From Prevotellaceae bacterium (GTDB taxonomy: Bacteria; Bacteroidota; Bacteroidia; Bacteroidales; Bacteroidaceae): a stretch of 64,000 bases of DNA. Below the pieces are notes generated by a model. The model made no database searches and had not been told where the DNA came from. It worked only from the letters and a program-made list of their open reading frames with translations. The stretch spans positions 1 to 64,000 of the forward strand of contig JABZKU010000010.1 of the NCBI GenBank assembly GCA_015257125.1, read 5' to 3'. This document shows, piece by piece, positions 10,087 through 17,470 of the stretch. Numbering within the stretch: the first letter of the stretch is position 1; each line of letters opens with the position of its first letter. Both the position numbers and the translations under genes were made by a program.

Positions 10087-11324
10087 AAAGATTCAAGTAT
10101 ATCATTTTAGCCGTATGTTTCGGCGCACTGCCGCTGTCGTCGTCTGCACAGAAAAAGGCCATGACGTTGCAGGAGTGCATCGACATGGCATTGAACAACA
10201 ATCTATACATGAAAGCTGGGACAGTCTCCGTAGGCAAAGCCCGCGACCTGCAAGGCACGGCGTTCGACATGGAGAAGACATCCGTCACGCTCAGTCAAGA
10301 CCCCACATCAGGGGGGGGCGACAACGGCATAACGGTAAGCCAGTCGTTCGAGTTCCCCACCGTTTACGCCGCACGGCGCAAATACCTGAAAGCGGAAACG
10401 GCGGTGGCGCAGAGCTGTCTGGCGGTGACACGCAACGAGGTGATAAGGGACGTAAGCGCATACTATTACACCCTGCTCCATGACCGCCGTACCATCGAAA
10501 TCTTGCAGGCGCAAGACAGTGTGTACGACAGGTTCGTCAGCCTTGCCTCGGCACGGTGCAAGGCGGGGGCGGCAGGCAATCTGGAACTGATAAACGCTGA
10601 GCGTATCCGCAACGAGAACCGCATCGAGAGGGAAAAGGCTGAAAAGTCTTACCGGTCGGCGATGCTCGCTTTCCGGCAACTGCTGAACACGGACACCGTG
10701 GTCGTTCCGGCGGACGTTTCGCTTTCCGTCATCCGACAGGAAATGCCGGAGGCATCCGCTTCCTTTGAGCAAACGCCTTTGGGTGGAATGTATGCCGCAC
10801 AGATAACGGCATCTGAGCGTAACCTCAGCCTTGCCAAACAAGGGTACATGCCGGGATTGAGCATTGGCTTGAAAGGGCAGCTGCTCATCAAGGGCTTCAA
10901 TCCTTACGGCATCGAGCGCAACAGATTTGAAAAGGGAAATTTCATGGGCGTCGAGGTTGGCGTGAGAGTTCCCTTGTTTTGGGGCAGTCAAAAGGCGAAG
11001 GTAAAGGCTGCCCGGCGCGACGTGGAACTGGTGGAAATCAGCCGCCGGCAGGCGGAGCAACGTATGAACAAGGAATACCATGACGGACTGAACGAGCTTT
11101 TCCGTGCACAGAAGGTGCTGGACTATTACATCGCGCTGGGAAACGGACAGGCCGAGCGCATGAGCCGCCTCTCGCAGGCGTCCTACGAGAATGGCGAAAT
11201 TGGGTATGTGGAATATATCCAGAACCAGCAGACGGTACTCGACGTACAGTTGCGGTATGCCGATGCCGTCAACGACTACAATCAGGCAATCATCACGTTG
11301 AACTACATAAAAGGAAACAAATGA
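10083..11324 (+). CDS. TolC/CusC-family outer-membrane efflux channel
   Basis: 413 residues. A signal peptide (MKRFKYIILAVCFGALPLSSSA, cleavage before QKK) leads into MTLQECIDMALNNN, the standard opening of outer-membrane efflux proteins, followed by the two repeated helical-barrel halves. It starts within the stop codon of the RND gene (ATGA overlap at 10083) and overlaps the adaptor gene by another 4 bp, indicating translational coupling. It provides the outer-membrane duct for the metal pump. The signal peptide ends in Ala rather than a lipobox Cys, so this channel is not lipidated as E. coli CusC is. Confidence 0.92.
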   Translation: MKRFKYIILAVCFGALPLSSSAQKKAMTLQECIDMALNNNLYMKAGTVSVGKARDLQGTAFDMEKTSVTLSQDPTSGGGDNGITVSQSFEFPTVYAARRKYLKAETAVAQSCLAVTRNEVIRDVSAYYYTLLHDRRTIEILQAQDSVYDRFVSLASARCKAGAAGNLELINAERIRNENRIEREKAEKSYRSAMLAFRQLLNTDTVVVPADVSLSVIRQEMPEASASFEQTPLGGMYAAQITASERNLSLAKQGYMPGLSIGLKGQLLIKGFNPYGIERNRFEKGNFMGVEVGVRVPLFWGSQKAKVKAARRDVELVEISRRQAEQRMNKEYHDGLNELFRAQKVLDYYIALGNGQAERMSRLSQASYENGEIGYVEYIQNQQTVLDVQLRYADAVNDYNQAIITLNYIKGNK

Positions 11325-12496
11325 AAACGTTTTATATGACGATCATAGCAGGCGCACTCACTCTCCTTGCGTCATGCTCCGGGCACAAGAACGCAGAAAT
11401 CCAGACTAAGGAAACGGATGAACAGCGTACGGAAGAGGTGAAACTGACGCAAGAGCAGTTGAACACGGTGGGCATCACATTAGGCAAAGTGGAGAAAAAG
11501 AAACTCGGCAGCGTAATCCGTGCTAACGGGGAACTGAAGCTGAATCCGCAGGACAAGGCCGATGTCACCTCGCTCGTCGGCGGAATTGTCCGCAAGATAA
11601 GCGTCATAGAGGGACAGCAGGTCAAAGCCGGCCAGACAGTGGCCTACATCGAGAACACAGAGATTGTGGAGATGCAGAAGGACTACCTTGTGGCTGCAAA
11701 AGAAAAGGAAACGGACTGGCTGGAACTGCAGAGGCAACGAACGCTGTCCGCGCAGGGAGCCGGAGTGGAAAAGACGCTCCAGCAGGCGGAAGCGGCATAC
11801 GCGACCGCAAAGGCACGCCTGACGGGATTGCATCACAAGTTGGTGCAAATCGGCATCAGGCCGGAAAAAGTAGCAGCGGGCAAGATCGTCTCGCAAGTCC
11901 CCGTGCGCACAATGATTCCGGGTGTGGTGGGTAAAGTAAGCGTGAACACCGGGACTTATGTGGATACCACCACTCCGCTGATGCAGATAGCCGATAATTC
12001 GGCCGTCTATGCCAGCCTCAATGTCTTCGAGCGCAACATCAGCCAAGTCGAGGTTGGGCAGGACGTGGATTTCGTCATCACGAACAGCCCGGAGGCGCGT
12101 GTCAAAGGCAAGGTGTCTTTGGTGAACCGCTCCATGAACCCGGAGACCAAGGCCATCGCCGTACATGCCCGGATTGCCGGAGGCAACGCCGACAGGCTGA
12201 TTGCCGGCATGTACATCACCGGACTGATACATACGGGCAAGAAGGAGGTCACGGCTCTGCCCGACGGTGCCATCGTCAGCACGGAAGGCAAGAAGTATGT
12301 TTTCGTCCTCGATGGTAAGCAGGCGGGCGGAAAGGACCAAACGCTGCATTTCAAGCGCGTGGAAGTCATAACGGGAGCCGGCGAGCTGGGATATACGCAG
12401 GTTGATTTCGTGAACCCCGTGGAGGCGAACGCCACAGTGGTGACTGGCAAAGCATTTTACCTCGCTTCCATGTCAGCCGACCACGGCGAACACTGA
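11321..12496 (+). CDS. CusB/CzcB-type efflux adaptor (membrane-fusion) lipoprotein
   Basis: 391 residues. The N-terminus MKTFYMTIIAGALTLLASC has a lipobox (LASC, Cys19), so the protein is probably a lipoprotein. Then come a hairpin/barrel-sandwich region (VGGIVRKISVIEGQQVKAGQ about 86-105, and VPVRTMIPGVVGKVSVNTG about 193-211) and a beta-barrel/membrane-proximal part with AIVSTEGKKYVFVLDGK. This order is typical of periplasmic adaptors joining an HME-RND pump to its outer-membrane channel. No separate CusF-like domain is present. It overlaps the channel gene by 4 bp and is the last gene of the operon; the repeat element beginning at 12700 lies downstream. Confidence 0.93.
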   Translation: MKTFYMTIIAGALTLLASCSGHKNAEIQTKETDEQRTEEVKLTQEQLNTVGITLGKVEKKKLGSVIRANGELKLNPQDKADVTSLVGGIVRKISVIEGQQVKAGQTVAYIENTEIVEMQKDYLVAAKEKETDWLELQRQRTLSAQGAGVEKTLQQAEAAYATAKARLTGLHHKLVQIGIRPEKVAAGKIVSQVPVRTMIPGVVGKVSVNTGTYVDTTTPLMQIADNSAVYASLNVFERNISQVEVGQDVDFVITNSPEARVKGKVSLVNRSMNPETKAIAVHARIAGGNADRLIAGMYITGLIHTGKKEVTALPDGAIVSTEGKKYVFVLDGKQAGGKDQTLHFKRVEVITGAGELGYTQVDFVNPVEANATVVTGKAFYLASMSADHGEH

Positions 12497-12699
12497 ATGA
12501 GAGCAACGGACATCCATGAACAGGCGTGATTGGGAAGACGATGGGTACATCGCCACAAGAGGTTCAACCTTTCCCAATCGGGACTCATCGTAAGCCTTGC
12601 CGCAGGTCGGGCCGCCGGCTTTCCCGTCCGGTACTTTATTTACCCGGGGAAGACGTACTTTCAAAATCGAAGTGCAATCAATCATTCGTTTTTCATCCG

Positions 12700-13359
12700 G
12701 TAAGTCAAAGAGCGTTTGCGCCGAATGGTCGGGAAAGGTGCCTCGACTTTGCGCTATATGGACGCCGCAGTGCGGCGGGATGAAGGGAAAGTTGTGTTTT
12801 ATCAAGCGCAAAAGTAAAGATTTAGTTTCGAATAGTCGAAGGTTTTGTGGGAAAAATATTTCGATTTTCGAGAATGGAAAGAGATGGAATAAAAACTTGT
12901 GGACTTTCTTAAGAAACGCCCCTTCTTTTCTCTTCTTCCTCCCCGCTTTTTTTGAAAAGACGCCCGTTCCTTCGCCCACCATGCCCCCCACTGTTTCCTC
13001 ATCCGCACATCCGTACGCGTGAACGGACACGCCCCCGCGCATCGCGCACTCAGCGAGTTCGAAATTCTTGCCTTCACCCTTCACCTTCACCCGGAAGTTG
13101 TTGATACAGTGCGCATTGTGTGTGAAGGAAAGGCTCTTTTTTTGCCTTCACCGGTGAAGGAAACAGGGGTGAGACCTTCACACGCAAGTTGCTGTTTCAT
13201 AGATTCTTACAGTCGTATGGTGAAGAGGTGAAGGTAAAAAACGAAAAACAGCGGACGCGCGCGCTACGCGTGCGTGTTGGGGGCTGAGGAGGGAGGCCGG
13301 TGCATTTTTGCAAAAGGTTTTCCGGTAGTTGATGCCTCACTCCAAATGTCGGATGAACC
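12700..13359 (-). repeat. rrn-leader-like repeat element, copy 1 (inverted relative to 42317-42973)
   Basis: This 660-bp non-coding block matches the reverse complement of 42317-42973 with only small gaps; stretches such as the CGACTTTGCGCTATATGGAC region and the CATCGCGCACTCAGCGAGTTC region are almost unchanged. Read on the minus strand it has a CTTCACC-rich palindromic upstream part (13050-13260), a promoter at 12840-12809, a short GC palindrome (CCGCCGCACTGCGGCG) and a boxA-like CGCTCTTTGACTTAC at 12714-12700. No 16S gene follows. Frames across it are not convincingly coding. The remaining gap 12497-12699 shows nothing recognisable. Confidence 0.85.
12809..12840 (-). promoter_or_regulatory. 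promoter inside repeat copy 1
   Basis: Minus strand TTCG (12840-12837), 20 bp, TACTTTTG (12816-12809). The -7 element is a full match to TAnnTTTG and the -33 element matches 3 of 4 bases. The same pair with 19 bp spacing is kept in copy 2, which suggests selection. Confidence 0.6.
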
Positions 13360-13360
13360 A

Positions 13361-13404
13361 AACAAAAGCGCCGGCCGGCGAATCCACTGCGATTCGCCGG
13401 ACGG
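13361..13404 (-). terminator. terminator of the O-acylation gene cluster
   Basis: CCGGCCGGCGAATC (13371-13384) pairs with GATTCGCCGGACGG (13391-13404) with one mismatch. On the minus strand the stem is followed by CGCTTTTGTTTGG. It lies 65 bp beyond the stop of the DHHW gene. Confidence 0.75.
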
Positions 13405-13469
13405 CTTTCTATCGGTGAGCGAAGAAGCGAGCGATGCGGGCAGTCGTGCTCGTGTTTTCGTCCGTTTCT

Positions 13470-15074
13470 TCAGTCTTCGGTTTTCTTTTCGACCGGCGCC
13501 TTCTGCACGGGCGTGGCGGGTTTGTGTTCGCTCGACGAGGAGGAAAGGTGCGAAGTGCCGGTCGGTGCGGCGGTGGTTTTCGCGCCTTCGTTCGGTGTGG
13601 CGGAGTTTTTGGTGTTTTCGCTTCCCGTGGTGTGGGGAGTGGCCGTCTGCTTCGGTGCGGCGGTGTGCGTTGTGCCTGTGGTGTGGGAAGTTTTGCCGAC
13701 GCGTCCGGCTGTGGAGGCGTCCGGTGTCGGAGCGGCGTGACCGGTCTGGCTCAAGAAGCGCAGATAGGCCCCGTAGATGTGCGAGGAGTAGGCCTTAAAG
13801 ATGTTGTTGGCAAAGAGAATGTCCGTGATTTTGTTGTCGGCGACGTAGGCCTTCATGTTTTTGGTGAAGTAGCGCGAGTCGATGACGTGAATCTCGGAGA
13901 AGGAGTAGAAGAGGTAGCCGGGAAGGGTGTTGCCGAAGCTGTCTTTGAGGATGATGAGTCGGCGGTTGCCGGGCGTTGAGGTGCGGATGACGGCCAAACG
14001 GGTGTCGCCGCCCATGAAGGTGCAGTAGGCGCCGGCGCTTCCATCGCGGTAATGCTGGAAATAGATGCCACGGCGCGGACGACTTTCGCCGACGACGCGA
14101 TAGTTCTTGTCGATCGTGTAGTCAATGTAAGTGGCCGTGTAGGTGACGTCGCGCGGCACGTGGTAGACGAAGTCTTCGGGGGCATTTTTGAGCGCAACGT
14201 CCTTGGCATAGGCATACATGCTGCCCACATAGCCGTGAACGACTTTGCGATCGTAGGCGCTGAGGGGGCGGAAGGGGACGCCGGCAACCTTGGCAAAGGC
14301 TTGGGCGGCGTAGAATCCGCCGAGGGGTGCCCAGTGGTGGTCGGTACGGAGGTAGATGTCCTCAGCGGCGTGTTGGCCGAGGGGAGTATAGATATCAACG
14401 GCCTTGACGCCAGGATCGAGGAGGGCGTAGGTGGCGCGGATGTTGGGGTGTTGTGGACGAGAGATGCGGCGCGCTTTGTCGGGGCAGTAGTATTCGACGG
14501 CGGTGGGGATGAGCATGCAATAGATGTTCACGCCCGGGAAGGTGGAATGGTAGAGGTTGGCGGCGCGGGCATAGCCGATGCAGCCTTTGCTGCTGCCACC
14601 GAAGGCCATGAGAGCGCGGACGTTTTTCCCGCTGCCGGTGACGATGATGCCGGCGTTGGAGATTTTGGCGTTGTCGTCGGCCGTGAGATGGTTTTGATAG
14701 GGCTCGATGTCTGGATTCGAGGTGCCGGCTTCGGCCTTGGGGAGGGGATCGCCGGGCATTTCGGAGGATTCGGCTTCGGGAGCGGCGGCGTGAAATGTGA
14801 TGTTTTCCTCGCCGGTGGAGAGGGCGAGCCGGTGTTTGATTTCCATGCTCAGGGTCATGAAATGATCGCGGAAGGGTTCGCTGTCGCTAAACCAGGCTGA
14901 AACGTCGCGCGTGAAGGCGCCGGATTGAAGACGATCCCACGAGAACGCAGGAAATTGGGCGAGTTCGCGCTTCTCGAGCGGCGAATAGACGCTGCGCGGG
15001 AAGGTATTGAACACGACGGCGAAGGCTGCAAAGAGCAGGACGACAAAAAGGGTGTAGAATCGACCGAATTTCAT
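13470..15074 (-). CDS. DHHW-family (AlgX/AlgJ-like) surface O-acylation protein with Thr/Ser/Pro-rich tail
   Basis: 534 residues. An N-terminal hydrophobic segment (about 8-23) is a signal anchor. The SGNH-like core holds YLRTDHHWAPLGGFYAA with the defining DHHW at 245-248, and KDSFGNTLPGY near 375, which carries the Ser of this family. Such proteins act at the outer face of the membrane with MBOAT acyltransferases to move acetyl groups onto polysaccharides, as AlgX/AlgJ do with AlgI. The last 90 residues or so are low-complexity (Thr, Ser, Pro, His, Lys), unusual for the family, and perhaps a wall- or polymer-binding tail. The MBOAT gene is 18 bp upstream. A decayed relative lies at 5739-5914. 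Confidence 0.88.
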   Translation of the reverse strand: MKFGRFYTLFVVLLFAAFAVVFNTFPRSVYSPLEKRELAQFPAFSWDRLQSGAFTRDVSAWFSDSEPFRDHFMTLSMEIKHRLALSTGEENITFHAAAPEAESSEMPGDPLPKAEAGTSNPDIEPYQNHLTADDNAKISNAGIIVTGSGKNVRALMAFGGSSKGCIGYARAANLYHSTFPGVNIYCMLIPTAVEYYCPDKARRISRPQHPNIRATYALLDPGVKAVDIYTPLGQHAAEDIYLRTDHHWAPLGGFYAAQAFAKVAGVPFRPLSAYDRKVVHGYVGSMYAYAKDVALKNAPEDFVYHVPRDVTYTATYIDYTIDKNYRVVGESRPRRGIYFQHYRDGSAGAYCTFMGGDTRLAVIRTSTPGNRRLIILKDSFGNTLPGYLFYSFSEIHVIDSRYFTKNMKAYVADNKITDILFANNIFKAYSSHIYGAYLRFLSQTGHAAPTPDASTAGRVGKTSHTTGTTHTAAPKQTATPHTTGSENTKNSATPNEGAKTTAAPTGTSHLSSSSSEHKPATPVQKAPVEKKTED

Positions 15075-15092
15075 GCGGGCGGACGAAGAAAA

Positions 15093-16535
15093 TTAGAAGC
15101 GGGTGTAGATAAACGCGTTGTTGGTGGCGCCTACGAGGAGGGCGACGGAGAGCACGAGCAGCAAGGCGGACACCGAGATGTGAAAGGTGACTTTTATCAC
15201 TTGCCCCGGGACACGTTGTGCGAGGGGGATGCGCTCGATGAGCGCAGAGAGGTTGCGTCGAATGGGGGTGCTGAGCAAGAGGGCGGCGATCCAGAGCCAG
15301 AAATGGTCGAAGATGGCGCCCGTGGTGACAAAGTCGTGGAAATGTGCGGCGTGGCCGAAACCTATGGAGAAAAAGGTGGTGAGCCGCGAGAAATCGTCGA
15401 AATAGAAAATGCCCCAGCCGATGAGGATGAGCAAGAGGCTGTAGATGTGGAGCAAGGGAGAGGGGACGCGATGGATGATGCGAAGGAGGGTGTATTTCTC
15501 CAAGAGCACGATCACGCCGAAATAGACTCCCCACAGCACGAAGTTCCAACTCGCGCCGTGCCACAGTCCCGTCAAGAACCACACACACAGGATGTTGAGG
15601 GCTTGATGTCGGCGGTTGCCACCCATGGGAATGTAGACATAGTCGCGGAAGAAGCTACCGAGCGAGATGTGCCAGCGGCGCCAAAACTCGGTGATGGAGC
15701 GACTGATGTAGGGGTGGTTGAAGTTTTCGTTGAAATGGAAACCCAAACACCGCCCCATGCCGATGGCCATGTCGGAATAGCCGGAGAAGTCGAAATAGAT
15801 TTGGAAGGCGAAGGCCAAAATGCCGATCCATGCGCCGGTGGTGGTGAGGTCGTGGAGCGAACCGCGAAGAAACTGATCGACGATTTCGGAAAACTGGTTG
15901 GCGAGGAGCACTTTCTTGGCCAAACCGATGAAGAAGCGGTAAGCCCCTTCGGCAAAATCGTTGGCGCTGATGCGACGGTTGCCGATTTCTTCGGCCACGG
16001 TGCCGTAGCGCACGATGGGGCCGGCCACCAACTGCGGGAACATGGAGACGTAGAGCAGCAGACGACCGAAACGATATTGCGCAGGAGCTTCCTTCCGGTA
16101 CACGTCGATGAGGTAGGACATGGACTGAAAGGTGTAGAAACTGATGCCGATGGGGAGGGCTATGCCGGGAGCGGCCACGGGAATGCCCCACGCATTGAGG
16201 GTGTGCGCGAAGAAGTCGGCATACTTGAACGTACCGATGGCGGCAAGATTGCCGAGGATGCCGAAAATGAGAAAAAAGCGGGGGATGGGACTGCGGTCGA
16301 TGATGATGCCCACGAGGTAGTTGAAGACCACGCAGCCCAGCATGAGAAATACATAGACGGGTTCTCCCCAAGCATAGAAGATGAGGGAGAAAATGATGAG
16401 AACGTGGTTCTTATACGCCTGTTGTGGACTGTCGAGTAGGAGGGAATCGTGGCGATCGCGACGAGCCGCTAAGAGATAGAGTAGCGCGAAGAGCGGAAGA
16501 AAGACAAAGAGGAAGAAGAGGTCGGAGAAAACCAT
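15093..16535 (-). CDS. MBOAT-family O-acyltransferase (AlgI-like)
   Basis: 480 residues, polytopic membrane protein starting MVFSDLFFLFVFLPLFALLY. The MBOAT signature FLTGLWHGASWNFVLWG (about 317-333) contains the catalytic His, and YFDFSGYSDMAIGMGRCLGF is the other conserved stretch. Members such as AlgI and DltB pass acyl groups across the inner membrane to a partner that transfers them to extracellular polymers. The downstream DHHW protein (gap 18 bp) is the expected partner, and an SGNH hydrolase gene lies 95 bp upstream. The natural acceptor is not known from sequence; the nearby murF-alr fusion makes peptidoglycan or a wall-linked glycan a reasonable guess. Confidence 0.92.
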   Translation of the reverse strand: MVFSDLFFLFVFLPLFALLYLLAARRDRHDSLLLDSPQQAYKNHVLIIFSLIFYAWGEPVYVFLMLGCVVFNYLVGIIIDRSPIPRFFLIFGILGNLAAIGTFKYADFFAHTLNAWGIPVAAPGIALPIGISFYTFQSMSYLIDVYRKEAPAQYRFGRLLLYVSMFPQLVAGPIVRYGTVAEEIGNRRISANDFAEGAYRFFIGLAKKVLLANQFSEIVDQFLRGSLHDLTTTGAWIGILAFAFQIYFDFSGYSDMAIGMGRCLGFHFNENFNHPYISRSITEFWRRWHISLGSFFRDYVYIPMGGNRRHQALNILCVWFLTGLWHGASWNFVLWGVYFGVIVLLEKYTLLRIIHRVPSPLLHIYSLLLILIGWGIFYFDDFSRLTTFFSIGFGHAAHFHDFVTTGAIFDHFWLWIAALLLSTPIRRNLSALIERIPLAQRVPGQVIKVTFHISVSALLLVLSVALLVGATNNAFIYTRF

Positions 16536-16630
16536 GCGGCGAAAGGCGGAAGTGTAAGTTGTGAGAGCGCAGACGGAGCGGGGCGAACGTGGGGAAATGC
16601 GGCTGCCCGTTCAGGGGCAGTTGTCGCGCT

Positions 16631-17443
16631 TTACCATTGTAACACGGAAGAGATGCGGTTGGCCAAATAATAGCCGTTGCGACGCGCTCCTTCGATGTTG
16701 GTGTGGGTGCCGTCGGTGGTGAAGCAGCGCGCCGTACGTTCGCGGGCTGAACTTACACAACTTTCTTTATCTTGACGTACGACCGAGAGGCTGAGTTGAT
16801 CGCCGCACTGGGCGATGGTTTCGGCCACGGCAAACAGGCGCAGGTCGGGGATGGCGGTCGACTGCATGGGGGTGAGCAAGACGATTTGCGCATGGGGAAA
16901 AATGCGCATGAGCAGGGTGCAGTCGTAGCGCACCACTTCGGCCAGCGAGCGCACGGTTTCCGGTGTGCGGTGCGAGAAGATGCTATCGGGCTCTTCGAAG
17001 GCTTGCGCCACACTGCAGGAGAGCACCTCCGGACGCTGCTTGGGGAACCACGCATCGTTGGTGCCGGCAGATATAATAATGAGTTGCGGCTCTATTTGTC
17101 GGCCTTTGTTGCAATCGTCGATCAGGCGTTCGATTTGATTGAACACCACATTGTTGTCAGAGAGGCGTTCGGTGTTCTCGCGCAGGTCGTGACGCGTGGC
17201 GGCGGTGTGGGTCCAAGTGGCACCGCTGCGGGCGTAACTCCGACAGGTGGCGGGACGAAAGCGATCGACAAACCACCGCGTCCAACCTTGTTGGCCGGTG
17301 CAGTATTCACCCCCGAGCCAGGTGTTGGAATCGCCGAGGATCACCACATTGAGCGAGGAGGCGTTCCCGGCCGAAAGGGCAACTGGGAAAAGCAAGCAGA
17401 GGAACAACAGCTGTAGGCGCTGTCGAAGGAGGTAGAAAGTCAT
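16631..17443 (-). CDS. secreted SGNH/GDSL hydrolase
   Basis: 270 residues with a signal peptide (about 1-26, ending LSAGNAS). The family blocks are clear: VILGDSNTW (GDS at 37-39, nucleophile Ser39), the Gly of block II near SGATW, SAGTND (GTND at 127-130, block III Asn), and a C-terminal DGTHTN (about 245-250) with catalytic Asp and His. These enzymes are esterases or acyltransferases. Placed between murF-alr (27 bp upstream) and the MBOAT gene, it may remove or transfer O-acetyl groups on the same surface polymer; that is inference. Substrate is not evident. Confidence 0.85.
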   Translation of the reverse strand: MTFYLLRQRLQLLFLCLLFPVALSAGNASSLNVVILGDSNTWLGGEYCTGQQGWTRWFVDRFRPATCRSYARSGATWTHTAATRHDLRENTERLSDNNVVFNQIERLIDDCNKGRQIEPQLIIISAGTNDAWFPKQRPEVLSCSVAQAFEEPDSIFSHRTPETVRSLAEVVRYDCTLLMRIFPHAQIVLLTPMQSTAIPDLRLFAVAETIAQCGDQLSLSVVRQDKESCVSSARERTARCFTTDGTHTNIEGARRNGYYLANRISSVLQW

Positions 17444-17470
17444 TGTTTAGAAGAAGTTTGTGGCGTTTCT

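Noticed and set aside
12473..13090. Open frames inside repeat copy 1, with a similar one in copy 2 (42685-42873)
   Set aside because: The two copies keep similar peptides only over about 55 residues ending at the promoter, start codons are not shared, and the composition is low-complexity; conservation is better explained at DNA level.
14925..16439. Plus-strand open frame opposite the MBOAT gene
   Set aside because: Glu/Gly/His-rich translation typical of antisense to hydrophobic codons; the minus strand carries the MBOAT signature.
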